Positions 28,785 to 38,746 of a stretch of 64,000 bases of DNA are shown here, one piece after another; the first letter of the stretch is position 1, and each line of letters starts with the position of its first letter. The stretch spans positions 43,347 to 107,346 of the forward strand of contig NZ_JUPG01000182.1 in assembly GCF_001074825.1 (NCBI RefSeq). Reading direction: 5' to 3'. The notes below the pieces were generated by a model. That model searched no databases and was not told where the DNA came from. It saw nothing but the letters and a program-made list of their open reading frames with translations. Both the position numbers and the translations under genes were made by a program. This DNA is from Streptococcus pseudopneumoniae (GTDB lineage: Bacteria > Bacillota > Bacilli > Lactobacillales > Streptococcaceae).

Positions 28785-28785
28785 G

Positions 28786-28794
28786 ATTATACCA
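28786..28794 (-). promoter_or_regulatory. Extended -10 promoter of the HAD fusion gene
   Basis: Minus strand TGGTATAAT; the hexamer lies 1 nt from the ansA -10, so the two divergent promoters overlap. Confidence 0.55.
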
Positions 28795-28818
28795 CATTTC
28801 AGAAAGAGTGAGTAAATC

Positions 28819-29781
28819 ATGCCTAAGAAAATCCTTGTTTTACATACTGGTGGGACTATTTCCATGCAGGCCGATGCTTCTGGCGCTGTTGTGACTAGTT
28901 CAGATAATCCTATGAACCATGTGTCCAACCCACTTGAAGGAATCCAAGTCCACGCCCTAGACTTTTTTAACCTGCCAAGCCCCCACATCAAACCCAAGCA
29001 TATGCTAGCCCTCTACCAAAAAATCAAAGAGGAAGCAGATAACTACGATGGGGTGGTGATCACACACGGGACTGACACTTTAGAAGAAACAGCCTATTTC
29101 CTTGATACCATGGAAGTTCCCCATATGCCTATCGTTCTAACAGGGGCCATGCGTAGCTCCAACGAACTCGGTAGTGACGGTGTCTATAATTACCTAAGTG
29201 CTTTACGAGTGGCTAGCGATGATAGGGCTGCTGACAAAGGAGTTTTGGTCGTTATGAACGATGAAATCCACGCTGCCAAGTATGTCACCAAAACACATAC
29301 TACCAATGTCAGCACCTTCCAGACTCCAACACACGGGCCACTTGGTCTGATTATGAAACACGAAATCCTTTACTTTAAAACAGCTGAGCCCCGTGTCCGC
29401 TTTGACCTTGATCACATACAAGGTTTAGTCCCTATCATCTCCGCTTATGCCGGTATGACAGATGAGCTGATTGATATGCTGGATTTGGAACAATTGGACG
29501 GTTTGATTATCCAAGCCTTCGGAGCTGGTAATATTCCCAAAGAAACGGCTCAAAAACTAGAAAGCCTTCTACAAAAAGGAATCCCAGTCGCTCTAGTATC
29601 ACGATGCTTTAACGGTATTGCTGAGCCTGTTTATGCCTACCAAGGTGGGGGCGTGCAGTTGCAAAAATCTGGTGTCTTTTTTGTTAAAGAACTCAACGCC
29701 CAAAAAGCCCGTTTGAAACTCCTCATCGCCCTCAATGCTGGATTAAAAGGACAAGCCTTAAAAGACTATATGGAAGGCTAA
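28819..29781 (+). CDS. ansA: L-asparaginase, type I
   Basis: 320-residue cytoplasmic-type asparaginase. The two catalytic threonine motifs are TGGTISM near the N-terminus and THGTDTLEETAYFLD at about residue 76, with the typical GAMRSSNELGSDG. No signal peptide. Divergent from the HAD fusion gene; a bidirectional terminator separates it from ccpA. Confidence 0.95.
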   Translation: MPKKILVLHTGGTISMQADASGAVVTSSDNPMNHVSNPLEGIQVHALDFFNLPSPHIKPKHMLALYQKIKEEADNYDGVVITHGTDTLEETAYFLDTMEVPHMPIVLTGAMRSSNELGSDGVYNYLSALRVASDDRAADKGVLVVMNDEIHAAKYVTKTHTTNVSTFQTPTHGPLGLIMKHEILYFKTAEPRVRFDLDHIQGLVPIISAYAGMTDELIDMLDLEQLDGLIIQAFGAGNIPKETAQKLESLLQKGIPVALVSRCFNGIAEPVYAYQGGGVQLQKSGVFFVKELNAQKARLKLLIALNAGLKGQALKDYMEG

Positions 29782-29798
29782 CTCCTTCTCTAGAAAGC

Positions 29799-29834
29799 AA
29801 AATCAGGAAATCTTTACGATTCCCTGATTTTTTC
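29799..29834. terminator. Bidirectional terminator between ansA and ccpA
   Basis: AAATCAGG-AAATCTTTACGATT-CCCTGATTTTTT, with T-runs on both strands, between convergent genes. Confidence 0.8.
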
Positions 29835-30844
29835 TATTTACGTTTTCGTGTTGAACGACGTTCTGTCAATCCATGAGGTAAGAGAACTTCACGTTCTTCC
29901 AACTCTTCCTTATGCATAATCTTAGTCAACATACGCATACTAATGGCACCAAGGTCATAAAGAGGTTGAGCAATCGTTGTCAAGTTTGGACGGGTAAAGC
30001 GTGAGATTTGTGAATCATCACTAGTAATGATTTCAAACTCTTCTGGCACTGATACACCGTGGTCAGCCAAACCATTCAAGACACCTGCTGCCAATTCATC
30101 ACCTGTTACAACTGCTGCAGTTGCGTTTGATGAAATTAAACGCTCTGCCAAGGCATAGCCATCTTCATAAGTGTATTTAGACTCAAATACCAATCCTTCG
30201 CTATAAGAAATACCTGCTTTTTTCAAGGCTTCCTTGTAGCCAACCAAACGAACCTTACCATTGATATCATCCACCAGTGGACCGCTAACAAAAGCAATGC
30301 GTTCATTTTCTTTAGCAAGGTAGGTCACTGCGTCAATCGTAGCTTGTTTATAGTCAATATTAACACTTGGAAGTTGGTGTTCTACATCTACTGTTCCCGC
30401 AAGAACAACTGGTGTTCGAGAACGAGAAAACTCTGAACGAATTTTTTCAGTCAAGTGGTAACCCATAAAGATAATACCGTCCACTTGCTTAGAAAACAGT
30501 GTATTGACAACTGAAACTTCCTTATCATCATCCTCATCACTATTAGCAAGGACGATATTGTACTTGTACATTTCAGCGATATCATCAATCCCTTTAGCAA
30601 GCGTTGAGAAGTAGCCATTGGTAATATTTGGGATCACAACACCGACAGTGGTTGTCTTTTTGCTTGCAAGACCACGCGCCACGGCATTTGGACGGTAATC
30701 CAAACGATCAATCACCTCAAGCACTTTTTTACGGGTGTTCTCTTTTACATTCTTATTGCCATTGACTACACGGCTAACCGTCGCCATTGAAACCCCTGCT
30801 TCACGGGCGACATCATAAATCGTTACTGTATCGTCTGTATTCAT
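29834..30844 (-). CDS. ccpA: Catabolite control protein A
   Basis: LacI/GalR-family global regulator of carbon catabolite repression, acting with HPr-Ser-P at cre sites. 336 aa. Helix-turn-helix VTIYDVAREAGVSMATVSRVVNG and hinge helix NAVARGLASKKT are intact, followed by the periplasmic-binding-like core. Candidate targets within this window are cre-like sites before pflA, manL and ccpA itself. Confidence 0.97.
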   Translation of the reverse strand: MNTDDTVTIYDVAREAGVSMATVSRVVNGNKNVKENTRKKVLEVIDRLDYRPNAVARGLASKKTTTVGVVIPNITNGYFSTLAKGIDDIAEMYKYNIVLANSDEDDDKEVSVVNTLFSKQVDGIIFMGYHLTEKIRSEFSRSRTPVVLAGTVDVEHQLPSVNIDYKQATIDAVTYLAKENERIAFVSGPLVDDINGKVRLVGYKEALKKAGISYSEGLVFESKYTYEDGYALAERLISSNATAAVVTGDELAAGVLNGLADHGVSVPEEFEIITSDDSQISRFTRPNLTTIAQPLYDLGAISMRMLTKIMHKEELEEREVLLPHGLTERRSTRKRK

Positions 30845-30942
30845 TCCATTTCCTTTCTATATCATACCTCACGAGACTCCAAAAAAGAGACGGTATGAAA
30901 ATTTCGTTTTCATGATTCTACTTATTCCATTTTATCACTATT

Positions 30943-30956
30943 TGTAAACACTTTCA
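30943..30956. promoter_or_regulatory. cre-like site upstream of ccpA
   Basis: TGTAAACACTTTCA differs from a good cre only at the central CG (CA here). It lies about 100 nt upstream of the ccpA ATG. Confidence 0.35.
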
Positions 30957-31081
30957 AGCATTTTTTGAAGATTGTTTGAAAAAAATTTCATAGAAAACTA
31001 CGTTTATAAAGAAAAAATCACCTTTTCTTGATTTTTAATCCTATTTGCTGTATGATAAGGGAAAAGAAAGGGGACAGAGAT

Positions 31082-31399
31082 ATGGCTTTTACCAATACCC
31101 AGATGCGGTCGGCTAGTTTTGGCATTGTTACTAGCTTGCCTGATGATGTCATTGACTCTTTTTGGTATATCATCGACCATTTCTTAAAAAATGTCTTTGA
31201 ATTGGAAGAAGAACTCGAGTTTCAATTGCTCAATAACCAAGGAAAAATTACCTTCCACTTCTCAAGTCAACACCTCCCTACAGCCATTGATTTTGACTTC
31301 AACCATCCCTTTGACCCTCTTTATCCGCCAAGAGTACTGGTTTTAGACATGGATGGTAGAGAAACTATCCTTCTCCCAGAAGAAAATGACCTATTTTAA
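31082..31399 (+). CDS. DUF960 family protein
   Basis: 105-residue acidic cytoplasmic protein of the streptococcal DUF960 family (MAFTNTQMRSASFG...), function unknown. The AAAGGGG upstream and the family N-terminus support the ATG at 31082 over the longer frame at 31028. No membrane segments. It ends in a bidirectional terminator shared with the folate operon. Confidence 0.85.
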   Translation: MAFTNTQMRSASFGIVTSLPDDVIDSFWYIIDHFLKNVFELEEELEFQLLNNQGKITFHFSSQHLPTAIDFDFNHPFDPLYPPRVLVLDMDGRETILLPEENDLF

Positions 31400-31441
31400 A
31401 AACTCTAGCCTTCAGTTACATGACTGAAAACTAGAGTTTTT
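31398..31441. terminator. Bidirectional terminator between DUF960 gene and folate operon
   Basis: Outer stem AAACTCTAG/CTAGAGTTTTT and inner stem TTCAGT/ACTGAA, with T- or A-runs on both flanks. Confidence 0.8.
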
Positions 31442-32254
31442 CTATTTTTTCAAAGCATCATACAAGTTGCGAATAGGTTGCTTTAATGTCGGATGGATAA
31501 AATGAGGCGCAATTTCTTGTAGAGACTCAAGAACAAAAAGGCGTTCTGCTATGTAAGGATGGGGCAAGATGAGGTCGTCTGTATAAATGACCTGGTCCTC
31601 CACAAAGAGCAAGTCCAAATCAATCAAACGAGGTCCCCAATGCACTTCTCTCACCCGTCCCATCTCTGCCTCAATAGCCAACAATGTTTCTAATAAGACT
31701 GGTGCTGGTAGCCAAGTCTCTACTTCAATCACTTGATTTGCAAAGCTATCCTGCTCCACTCCACCCCAAGGCTCCGTCGCTAAGACACTGGACTCTTTGA
31801 GAATATGGATGCCACGAGCTCGCAGTTTGTCAATGGCTTGCTCCAAATTGGCTGGCTTATCTCCCATGTTACTTCCTAAGGCGATAAAGGCTCGCTGCTT
31901 ACGGCGATGGATAGTTACTGAGCAAGTATCTAGTGGCAAATGAACCGGTGCCCAAGGTTTTTTGAGTTCAAGTTCAATCTCTTGAACCAGAGGATAGGTC
32001 TCAAAAGTACGTTCTACCAATTTGTAAGCTACCGTTTCAATCAAGTCCTCAGTTGTTTCCTGAAACCAAGTCGTCCACTGCTGACACAGTTCTCCGTAAT
32101 GGACAGAGGCTGTTAAATCCAAGTCTGTCGCTGCCTTGGTCATATCATAGGATAGGATGGCTGAAACGACAAACTTCTGCCCCAATTCTTTCTCACTAGG
32201 GAAAAGACCATGGTAGGCAAAAATTTCCAAATCTTTAATCTGCAGTTGATCCAT
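31442..32254 (-). CDS. sulD: Bifunctional dihydroneopterin aldolase/HPPK (SulD)
   Basis: 270-residue fusion of two consecutive folate enzymes: dihydroneopterin aldolase (about 1-118, [30 protein letters not shown]) and 6-hydroxymethyl-7,8-dihydropterin pyrophosphokinase (about 122-270, [21 protein letters not shown]). This fused form is characteristic of pneumococcus and relatives. Last gene of the folP-folC-folE-folBK series, but separated from folE by 158 nt holding a BOX and a hairpin. Confidence 0.95.
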   Translation of the reverse strand: MDQLQIKDLEIFAYHGLFPSEKELGQKFVVSAILSYDMTKAATDLDLTASVHYGELCQQWTTWFQETTEDLIETVAYKLVERTFETYPLVQEIELELKKPWAPVHLPLDTCSVTIHRRKQRAFIALGSNMGDKPANLEQAIDKLRARGIHILKESSVLATEPWGGVEQDSFANQVIEVETWLPAPVLLETLLAIEAEMGRVREVHWGPRLIDLDLLFVEDQVIYTDDLILPHPYIAERLFVLESLQEIAPHFIHPTLKQPIRNLYDALKK

Positions 32255-32270
32255 AACTAGTCCTTTCTAG

Positions 32271-32297
32271 AAAAATCCGCTTCAAGCGGATTCTTTT
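32271..32297. terminator. Hairpin upstream of folBK inside the folate operon
   Basis: AATCCGCT-TGA-AGCGGATT followed by TTTC on the minus strand and CTTTTT on the plus strand. It stands 16 nt before the folBK start, where a terminator or attenuator would lower folBK expression. Confidence 0.5.
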
Positions 32298-32298
32298 T

Positions 32299-32415
32299 AT
32301 ACTCAATGAAAATCAAAGTGCAAACTAGGAAGCTAGCCGCAGGCTGCTCAAAACACTGTTTTGAGGTTGCAGATGAAAGCTGACGTGGTTTGAATTTGAT
32401 TTTCGAAGAGTATTA
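32299..32415. repeat. BOX element (short, C-A) between folE and folBK
   Basis: ATACTCAATGAAAATCAAAG at one end and TTTTCGAAGAGTATTA at the other, with a CTCAAAACACTGTTTTGAG hairpin. Its right end overlaps the folE stop codon. Confidence 0.9.
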
Positions 32416-32967
32416 TAGTCCCATTAAACGATAAGCCTGATCTCGTAGGTCCTTATCTGTTTCAAATAGACCACGAGCTACTGTCGTTAAGGTTGCAGTG
32501 CCTGGTTTTCTGACACCACGCATGCTCATACACATATGTTCTGCCTCAATGACAACAAAGGCTCCCTTAGCACCCAGATATTCCATCAAGGCATCGGCCA
32601 CTTCGATATTCAAACGTTCTTGAATTTGTGGTTTCTTAGAATAAACTTCAACCGTACGGGCTAGCTTAGACAAGCCCGCCACACGACCATCTGGAATGTA
32701 GGCAATATGCGCTTTCCCATAAAATGGCAAAAAGTGGTGTTCACACATGGTGTGGAAAAAGATATCCTTTTCTACCACCATATTATCGTCGATAATCTCA
32801 AAGGATTTTGACAAATGTTCCTCCGCTGTTTGACCAAGACCTGAAAAAATCTCTTGGTACATACGAGCGACACGAGCAGGTGTTTCCTGCAAGCCCTCGC
32901 GATTAACGTCCTCTCCTACAGCCTCAATAATCATTTTTACAGCTGCTTCAATCTTTTGTGTATCCAT
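32413..32967 (-). CDS. folE: GTP cyclohydrolase I
   Basis: 184-residue FolE (SulC) that converts GTP to dihydroneopterin triphosphate, the first pterin step of folate synthesis. Zinc ligands in [19 protein letters not shown] and in HMCMSMRGV. It overlaps folC by 20 nt. The TAA stop comes from the BOX terminus. Confidence 0.96.
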   Translation of the reverse strand: MDTQKIEAAVKMIIEAVGEDVNREGLQETPARVARMYQEIFSGLGQTAEEHLSKSFEIIDDNMVVEKDIFFHTMCEHHFLPFYGKAHIAYIPDGRVAGLSKLARTVEVYSKKPQIQERLNIEVADALMEYLGAKGAFVVIEAEHMCMSMRGVRKPGTATLTTVARGLFETDKDLRDQAYRLMGL

Positions 32968-34270
32968 TCTCGTTCTTCCTCTCCATCAGATAGGCTCTCA
33001 CTTGGCTCAAGAAATACAAGGAACCTGTGACAATCCTAACTGTTTGTTTCTCTTCTTTTTTATCTGTAAATTTCTGCTCTAGAAAATCCTGCCAACCTTG
33101 GTAGCTGAGATTTCTAGACTTAGCTGCCTCTTTCAGCACGCTTTCATCAGTCGCCCGACTATCGTCAAAATGTGTCAGGGTAAGCTCGGTATCTGAGATT
33201 TCCTCCAACAAGTCCAACATATCTTCCAAGGCCTTGGTTTTGATGCAGGTAAAGAGGATTTCCTTATGATAATCCGCAAAGCGTTCTTGCAAGGTTGCTA
33301 ATAAAGCCTTGATAGCATGGGGATTGTGGGCCCCATCCAAGATCATCAAGGGGTTCCTTGACACGACCTCCAGACGCCCCGACCATCTTGTTTCTTCCAG
33401 AGTTTGAGCAATCAAGATATTAGCTGGTAGCTCTCGACCATCTTCTTGACAAAAAGTATCAAGTAAAGCTAGAGCCATCCCAGCATTCTCTATCTGGTGC
33501 AAACCAAGCAGGCCAGTCTGGAAGCGACCTTGTCTGACAGCACTTGTATAGTCAAAGACCTCGCCTGTCACCACACTTTCTTGATGACGAACCTGATAAT
33601 CTCTATCATATCTAATTCTCGGCGCATCTTTCCCTTCCGCAATGCGGTCAATCACAGCCAAAGCTTCTGGAGCGATACGACCTGACACCAAGGGAATTCC
33701 TTGTTTGATAATACCAGCTTTCTGCTCTGCTATAGCTTCCAAGGTATCACCAAGTAGGGCCACATGATCCAATCCAATGGTTGTAATTCCTGTCAAAATG
33801 GGCTGGCAGATATTGGTACTATCCAAGAGTCCCCCCATACCAACTTCCATGATGGCCACATCTACTTGCTCTGAGGCAAAGTAGTCATAGGCTATGGCTG
33901 TGATAATCTCAAACTCAGTTGTCCCCTGTAAATTAGCAGCCACTTCTCCTTCAAGCAAAGACTGATAGTCTGCCATAAGGGCTTCTAGTCTAGCCTCTGG
34001 GATAGATTCCCCATTGATGCTAATCTGGTCTGTGTAATGAATGAGATAGGGCGAGCTGAACACCCCAACTCTCAGCCCTATCTTTTCTAGCAGATTTTTC
34101 AAAAAAGCAATGGTAGACCCCTTGCCATTGGTCCCTCCGATATGGATGACCTTGAGTTTGAGATGGGGATTACCACGCAAAGCTAACAGTTCCACCATGC
34201 GTTCCAATCCAAAATGTGGTTGGTCCGTCCGGTAGTTGGCAATCCACTGGTTGTTTTCAATTTCTTTCAT
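32948..34270 (-). CDS. folC: Dihydrofolate/folylpolyglutamate synthase
   Basis: 440-residue FolC (SulB), a Mur-ligase-fold enzyme adding glutamate to folates. Motifs: [18 protein letters not shown] (P-loop), [14 protein letters not shown] and the C-terminal-domain start [13 protein letters not shown]. One nt separates it from folP. Confidence 0.96.
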   Translation of the reverse strand: MKEIENNQWIANYRTDQPHFGLERMVELLALRGNPHLKLKVIHIGGTNGKGSTIAFLKNLLEKIGLRVGVFSSPYLIHYTDQISINGESIPEARLEALMADYQSLLEGEVAANLQGTTEFEIITAIAYDYFASEQVDVAIMEVGMGGLLDSTNICQPILTGITTIGLDHVALLGDTLEAIAEQKAGIIKQGIPLVSGRIAPEALAVIDRIAEGKDAPRIRYDRDYQVRHQESVVTGEVFDYTSAVRQGRFQTGLLGLHQIENAGMALALLDTFCQEDGRELPANILIAQTLEETRWSGRLEVVSRNPLMILDGAHNPHAIKALLATLQERFADYHKEILFTCIKTKALEDMLDLLEEISDTELTLTHFDDSRATDESVLKEAAKSRNLSYQGWQDFLEQKFTDKKEEKQTVRIVTGSLYFLSQVRAYLMERKNENGYTKD

Positions 34271-34271
34271 C

Positions 34272-35255
<984 letters not shown>

Positions 35256-35257
35256 CT

Positions 35258-35266
35258 ATTTTACCA
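35258..35266 (-). promoter_or_regulatory. Extended -10 promoter of the folate operon
   Basis: Minus strand TGGTAAAAT, 41 nt upstream of the folP ATG. Confidence 0.5.
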
Positions 35267-35269
35267 TAA

Positions 35270-35305
35270 AAAGAAAAAGATGGACACGATTGCATTCATC
35301 TTTCC
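35270..35305 (-). terminator. Probable terminator of the CPBP protease gene
   Basis: Minus strand AAAGATG...CATCTTT with a T-rich tail (TTTTTCTTTTT), just before the folP promoter. The stem interior is loose. Confidence 0.5.
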
Positions 35306-35341
35306 CTAGTAGAAAGAGATTGGTTCCTACATGAAAACTTT

Positions 35342-36049
35342 CTAAACAGAAATCCCTAATGTCCGACTCATAATCACCACAAGAGCCAACAAACAGAAAG
35401 CCACCCCATTCACAATCATGTGAAGCAAGATAGACATTTCCAAACGTTGGGTCTTGTAAGCCGTCCAAGATAGAACGATCGACATACCTCCATAAATCAA
35501 TAAAGAAGGTAAATTACTTGGTTGATGCAATAAAGCAAACACAATCGTACCAACTACAAATCCCAAGTTCTCCTTGCCTCGGAAAATCTTTTTAGGAATA
35601 ATCCCACGGCACAAGATTTCCTCACAAATCGGAGCAAGCAAGGCTAGCAAGAAGAAACTGGAAATCAGAGAACTATGCTGAACCATATCGTTAATCTGAG
35701 ACTGATTACTTGTTGTCGTCTCATTTGACAGTTGCAATAAAATGGAACCAAGTATATTTGAACCGATAATGACTAAATAACTCAAGCCCAAACGTGCCAA
35801 ATCCTTAGCTCTAAAAAAAGAAAAATTAAAACTTGCTAACTGCGTTTTACGAGCTCCAATGATAAATAGCGCTAAAACCACAATTGAAATACCAGCAACT
35901 ATCAGCCCTGACTGTAACAGTGGTACTTGATGTAAAGCTAAAATTGCAGTAACTGCTAAAGGAATTTGATATAAAATTGTCGCTAACAAAAAGACCAAAA
36001 GCCAACCTGCACGATTCAACAATTCTTTCCACATACTTTTCCCTTTCAT
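35342..36049 (-). CDS. CPBP family intramembrane glutamic endopeptidase
   Basis: 235-residue polytopic membrane protein of the CAAX/Abi (CPBP) family, with about seven hydrophobic segments and the three conserved motifs EEILCRGIIP (EExxxR), LLHQPSN and LLHMIVNG. Members process proteins or give self-immunity to bacteriocins in streptococci; no bacteriocin genes are adjacent here. Start at 36049 chosen because GGAG lies 7 nt upstream. Confidence 0.88.
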   Translation of the reverse strand: MKGKSMWKELLNRAGWLLVFLLATILYQIPLAVTAILALHQVPLLQSGLIVAGISIVVLALFIIGARKTQLASFNFSFFRAKDLARLGLSYLVIIGSNILGSILLQLSNETTTSNQSQINDMVQHSSLISSFFLLALLAPICEEILCRGIIPKKIFRGKENLGFVVGTIVFALLHQPSNLPSLLIYGGMSIVLSWTAYKTQRLEMSILLHMIVNGVAFCLLALVVIMSRTLGISV

Positions 36050-36068
36050 CACCTATCTCCTTTGTATT

Positions 36069-36091
36069 AAAAAAGGGGGAAAATCCCCCTG
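36069..36091 (-). terminator. Terminator of the purine permease
   Basis: Minus strand GGGGGA-TTT-TCCCCC followed by six T. Confidence 0.85.
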
Positions 36092-36101
36092 GGTAATTCT
36101 A

Positions 36102-37520
36102 TTATAGGGCCATGCTGATGTAGTTAAGGATAAACAAGGCATCCAAAATCCAAATCATGACATGAACATCTTTAGCTTGACCTTTGACAAGCTTAGTCAA
36201 AGTGTAAGTCAAGAAACCAACTGCAATCCCTTGAGTGATAGAGTAGCTGAAGCCCATAAAGATAGATGTGAAGAAGGCAGGAACTGCTTCAGACATATCA
36301 TCCCAATGGATATTTTTCAAGCTAGCCAACATCATAATCCCAACGATAATCAAGATTGGAGCTGTAGCGGCTGTTGGTACAATCGCTAGAAGTGGGCTAA
36401 AAAAGCTTGAAATTGCAAAACAGATTGCCACAACCAAGGCTGTCAAACCAGTACGTCCACCTGCACCGATACCAGCAGCAGACTCAACATAAGTCGTTAC
36501 GTTTGAAGTACCTGCGATGGCACCAATTGAAGTACCAATCAAGTCGGAGTAAAGAGCCTTGTCTAACTTAGCTGATTGATGATTTTCACCATTTGTCGCT
36601 ACAATACCAACTTTTTCACCTGTACCGATCAAGGTACCAATCGTGTCAAAAATATCTGTCAATGAGAAGGCAAGAATGGCCATCAGAGTTTCAGGCAAGC
36701 GAGCTGTATCTGAAATCAAAGCTCCTAAACCTTCTGAACCAAGAGCTGCACCAAATACTGTCTTCAAATCTTCAAAAGCTGCACCAACATGATTATTAGC
36801 AAAATCGATACTAGACAAATCTACCAAACCAACTGCGATAGCAAGAACAGTTGTTGTCAAGATAGAGAGGATAATTCCCCCTTTAATCCCTTTGATGACA
36901 AAGAAGATCGTAATGGCAAGTCCTGCAAGAGCCACCAAAACAGCTGGATTATTAAAGCTGACCAAGCCTGGAACTGCTGAAGCATTTGCTGTAATCGCTG
37001 CTTGAGCTTTATCAGCCCCTTCTCCTGCAACCGTGTAGTTCCCTGGATCAATAGAGAATTTCAAAAGTCCAGCATTCTTAATTCCCACGTAGGCAAGAAA
37101 GACACCGATACCAGCTGAGATAGCTGAGCGAAGGGCATTTGGAATCGATTCAATGATCATTCTACGAACATTTGTCAAGGTAATAATCAATGAGATGACC
37201 CCACAAATGAAGACCATAGCCAAGGCTTCTTGCCATGAATAACCAAGTCCAAATACGACTGTAAAGGTAAAGAAGGCATTGAGTCCCATACCTGGCGCTT
37301 GAGCGTATGGCAGGTTAGCATAGAAGGCCATCATCAAGGTACCAGCAACTGCACCAATAATCGTTGCAAGGAACACACCCTGAGCAGGCATTCCTGTTTG
37401 CGAAAGAATTTGTGGGTTTACAAAGAGAATATAGCTCATTGCAAAGAAAGTTGTTAAACCAGCAAGAACCTCTGTACGAACGTCTGTACCGTTCTCTTTT
37501 AGTTTAAATAATTTGTCCAT
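36102..37520 (-). CDS. pbuG: NCS2 purine permease (AzgA/PbuG-like)
   Basis: 472-residue transporter with about 12-14 transmembrane segments. Family sequences: TFFAMSYILFVNPQIL, PGMGLNAFFTF, FSLTDIFDTIGTLIG and GTSNVTTYVESAAG, typical of the guanine/hypoxanthine AzgA branch. AAAAGGAG lies upstream of the ATG at 37520, so the longer frame is rejected. A PurBox-like sequence in the short leader suggests PurR involvement; no room for a purine riboswitch. Confidence 0.88.
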   Translation of the reverse strand: MDKLFKLKENGTDVRTEVLAGLTTFFAMSYILFVNPQILSQTGMPAQGVFLATIIGAVAGTLMMAFYANLPYAQAPGMGLNAFFTFTVVFGLGYSWQEALAMVFICGVISLIITLTNVRRMIIESIPNALRSAISAGIGVFLAYVGIKNAGLLKFSIDPGNYTVAGEGADKAQAAITANASAVPGLVSFNNPAVLVALAGLAITIFFVIKGIKGGIILSILTTTVLAIAVGLVDLSSIDFANNHVGAAFEDLKTVFGAALGSEGLGALISDTARLPETLMAILAFSLTDIFDTIGTLIGTGEKVGIVATNGENHQSAKLDKALYSDLIGTSIGAIAGTSNVTTYVESAAGIGAGGRTGLTALVVAICFAISSFFSPLLAIVPTAATAPILIIVGIMMLASLKNIHWDDMSEAVPAFFTSIFMGFSYSITQGIAVGFLTYTLTKLVKGQAKDVHVMIWILDALFILNYISMAL

Positions 37521-37538
37521 TATCAATCTCCTTTTAAT

Positions 37539-37551
37539 TTTTACGAACAAT
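37539..37551 (+). promoter_or_regulatory. PurBox-like sequence upstream of pbuG
   Basis: TTTTACGAACAAT keeps the CGAACWWT half of the PurBox; two other positions deviate. It is just downstream of the -10, in the leader. Confidence 0.3.
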
Positions 37552-37557
37552 AATAGA

Positions 37558-37566
37558 ATTATATCA
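37558..37566 (-). promoter_or_regulatory. Extended -10 promoter of pbuG
   Basis: Minus strand TGATATAAT, 37 nt upstream of the ATG. Confidence 0.55.
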
Positions 37567-37661
37567 TTTATCATTCACTTTTTCAATATCTTTGTTTGAT
37601 TTATTTAAGAATTTGATGAAATTTCATTTTTTGTTTCGAATCTGCTTTTCTGCCTGCTTTC

Positions 37662-37670
37662 TGTTATAAT
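37662..37670 (+). promoter_or_regulatory. Extended -10 promoter of the HAD phosphatase gene
   Basis: TGTTATAAT, 39 nt upstream of the ATG at 37710. Confidence 0.6.
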
Positions 37671-37709
37671 AGTAGACATCTTATCTGAAAAGACACTAGA
37701 AAGGTCCCT

Positions 37710-38522
37710 ATGACGAAAAAAATTATTGCTGTTGACCTGGATGGAACCCTGCTCAACTCAGACAGTCAAATTTCTGACTTTACCAAAGAAACCATTAAAA
37801 AAGTTTCTGAAAAAGGCCATCAGGTTATTATTACGACAGGTCGCCCTTACCGTATGTCAAAAGATTTTTACCGTGAGCTAGGCTTAGACACTCCTATGAT
37901 TAACTTCAACGGTTCCCTCACTCATTTACCAGACCAAGTTTGGGACTTTGAAAAGTGTTTGACCGTAGACAAAAAATATCTGCTAGATATGGTTCGACGT
38001 TCAGAGGACATTCAAGCCGATTTTATCGCTGGAGAATATCGTAAAAAATTCTACATTACAAATCCGAATGAAGAAATTGCCAATCCCAAACTATTTGGTG
38101 TGGAAGCTTTCCAGCCTGAAGATCAATTCCAGCCTGAATTGGTGACCAAGGACCCTAACTGTATTCTGCTGCAGACCAGAGCCAGTGACAAGTATGCCCT
38201 TGCAAAAGAAATGAACGCCTTCTATCAGCATCAACTTTCTATTAATACTTGGGGTGGTCCGCTCAATATCCTTGAGTGTACCCCAAAAGGTGTCAACAAG
38301 GCCTTCGCCTTAGACTACTTGCTCAAGGTAATGAACCGTGACAAAAAAGATTTGATTGCTTTTGGAGATGAACACAATGATACCGAAATGCTCGCTTTTG
38401 CTGGGAAGAGCTATGCAATGAAAAATGCCAACCCAGAGCTACTCCCTTATGCCGATGAGCAAATTTCCCTGACAAATGACCAAGATGGGGTTGCCAAAAC
38501 CCTGCAAGATTTATTCTTATAG
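37710..38522 (+). CDS. Cof-type HAD-IIB family phosphatase
   Basis: 270-residue sugar-phosphate-phosphatase-like HAD enzyme. Motif I VDLDGTLLNSD, motif II TTGRP, motif IV AFGDEHNDTEML; the cap domain is of type IIB. Substrate unknown. Monocistronic with its own extended -10 and terminator. Confidence 0.92.
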   Translation: MTKKIIAVDLDGTLLNSDSQISDFTKETIKKVSEKGHQVIITTGRPYRMSKDFYRELGLDTPMINFNGSLTHLPDQVWDFEKCLTVDKKYLLDMVRRSEDIQADFIAGEYRKKFYITNPNEEIANPKLFGVEAFQPEDQFQPELVTKDPNCILLQTRASDKYALAKEMNAFYQHQLSINTWGGPLNILECTPKGVNKAFALDYLLKVMNRDKKDLIAFGDEHNDTEMLAFAGKSYAMKNANPELLPYADEQISLTNDQDGVAKTLQDLFL

Positions 38523-38530
38523 TCCATTCT

Positions 38531-38556
38531 GACCAGCTTGCGAGCTGGTCTTTGTG
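38531..38556 (+). terminator. Terminator of the HAD phosphatase gene
   Basis: GACCAGC-TTGC-GAGCTGGTC followed by TTTGTG. Confidence 0.7.
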
Positions 38557-38615
38557 CTCTTTTCACAGTCTCATCAACCGGTTAATCGATTGTTCGGTTT
38601 TTTACCTCCAAAACC

Positions 38616-38644
38616 TTGGAAAAGGGTTTGATTTGTGATATAAT
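38616..38644 (+). promoter_or_regulatory. Promoter of the adhA remnant
   Basis: TTGGAA (38616-38621), 17-nt spacer, TATAAT (38639-38644), also extended (TGATATAAT). Confidence 0.65.
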
Positions 38645-38650
38645 TCACAT
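38633..38650. promoter_or_regulatory. Rex-type redox operator over the adhA -10
   Basis: TTGTGATATAATTCACAT: palindrome TGTGA-N6-TCACA matching the Rex consensus TTGTGAWWWWWWTCACAA. It overlaps the -10 hexamer, as expected for a repressor released by NADH. Confidence 0.65.
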
Positions 38651-38746
38651 ATAAATACAAGAGAGTTCGTCACACTCGACTCTGTTGAAGCATAATCAAT
38701 CCAGTCCTGTTGTCCCTGTTCTCGGCCAATATCAAGGAGGATAGCT

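Noticed and set aside
28741..28790. Apparent frame inconsistency at the start of the HAD fusion gene
   Set aside because: On recounting, the ATG falls at 28753 in the same frame as the stop at 27362; no frameshift.
36102..37575. Possible purine riboswitch upstream of the purine permease
   Set aside because: Only about 30 nt separate the likely transcription start and the ATG, too short for the aptamer.
38576..38603. AACCG...CGGTT followed by T-run as another terminator
   Set aside because: Five-base stem with a 14-base loop; a better terminator for the HAD gene is at 38531-38556.
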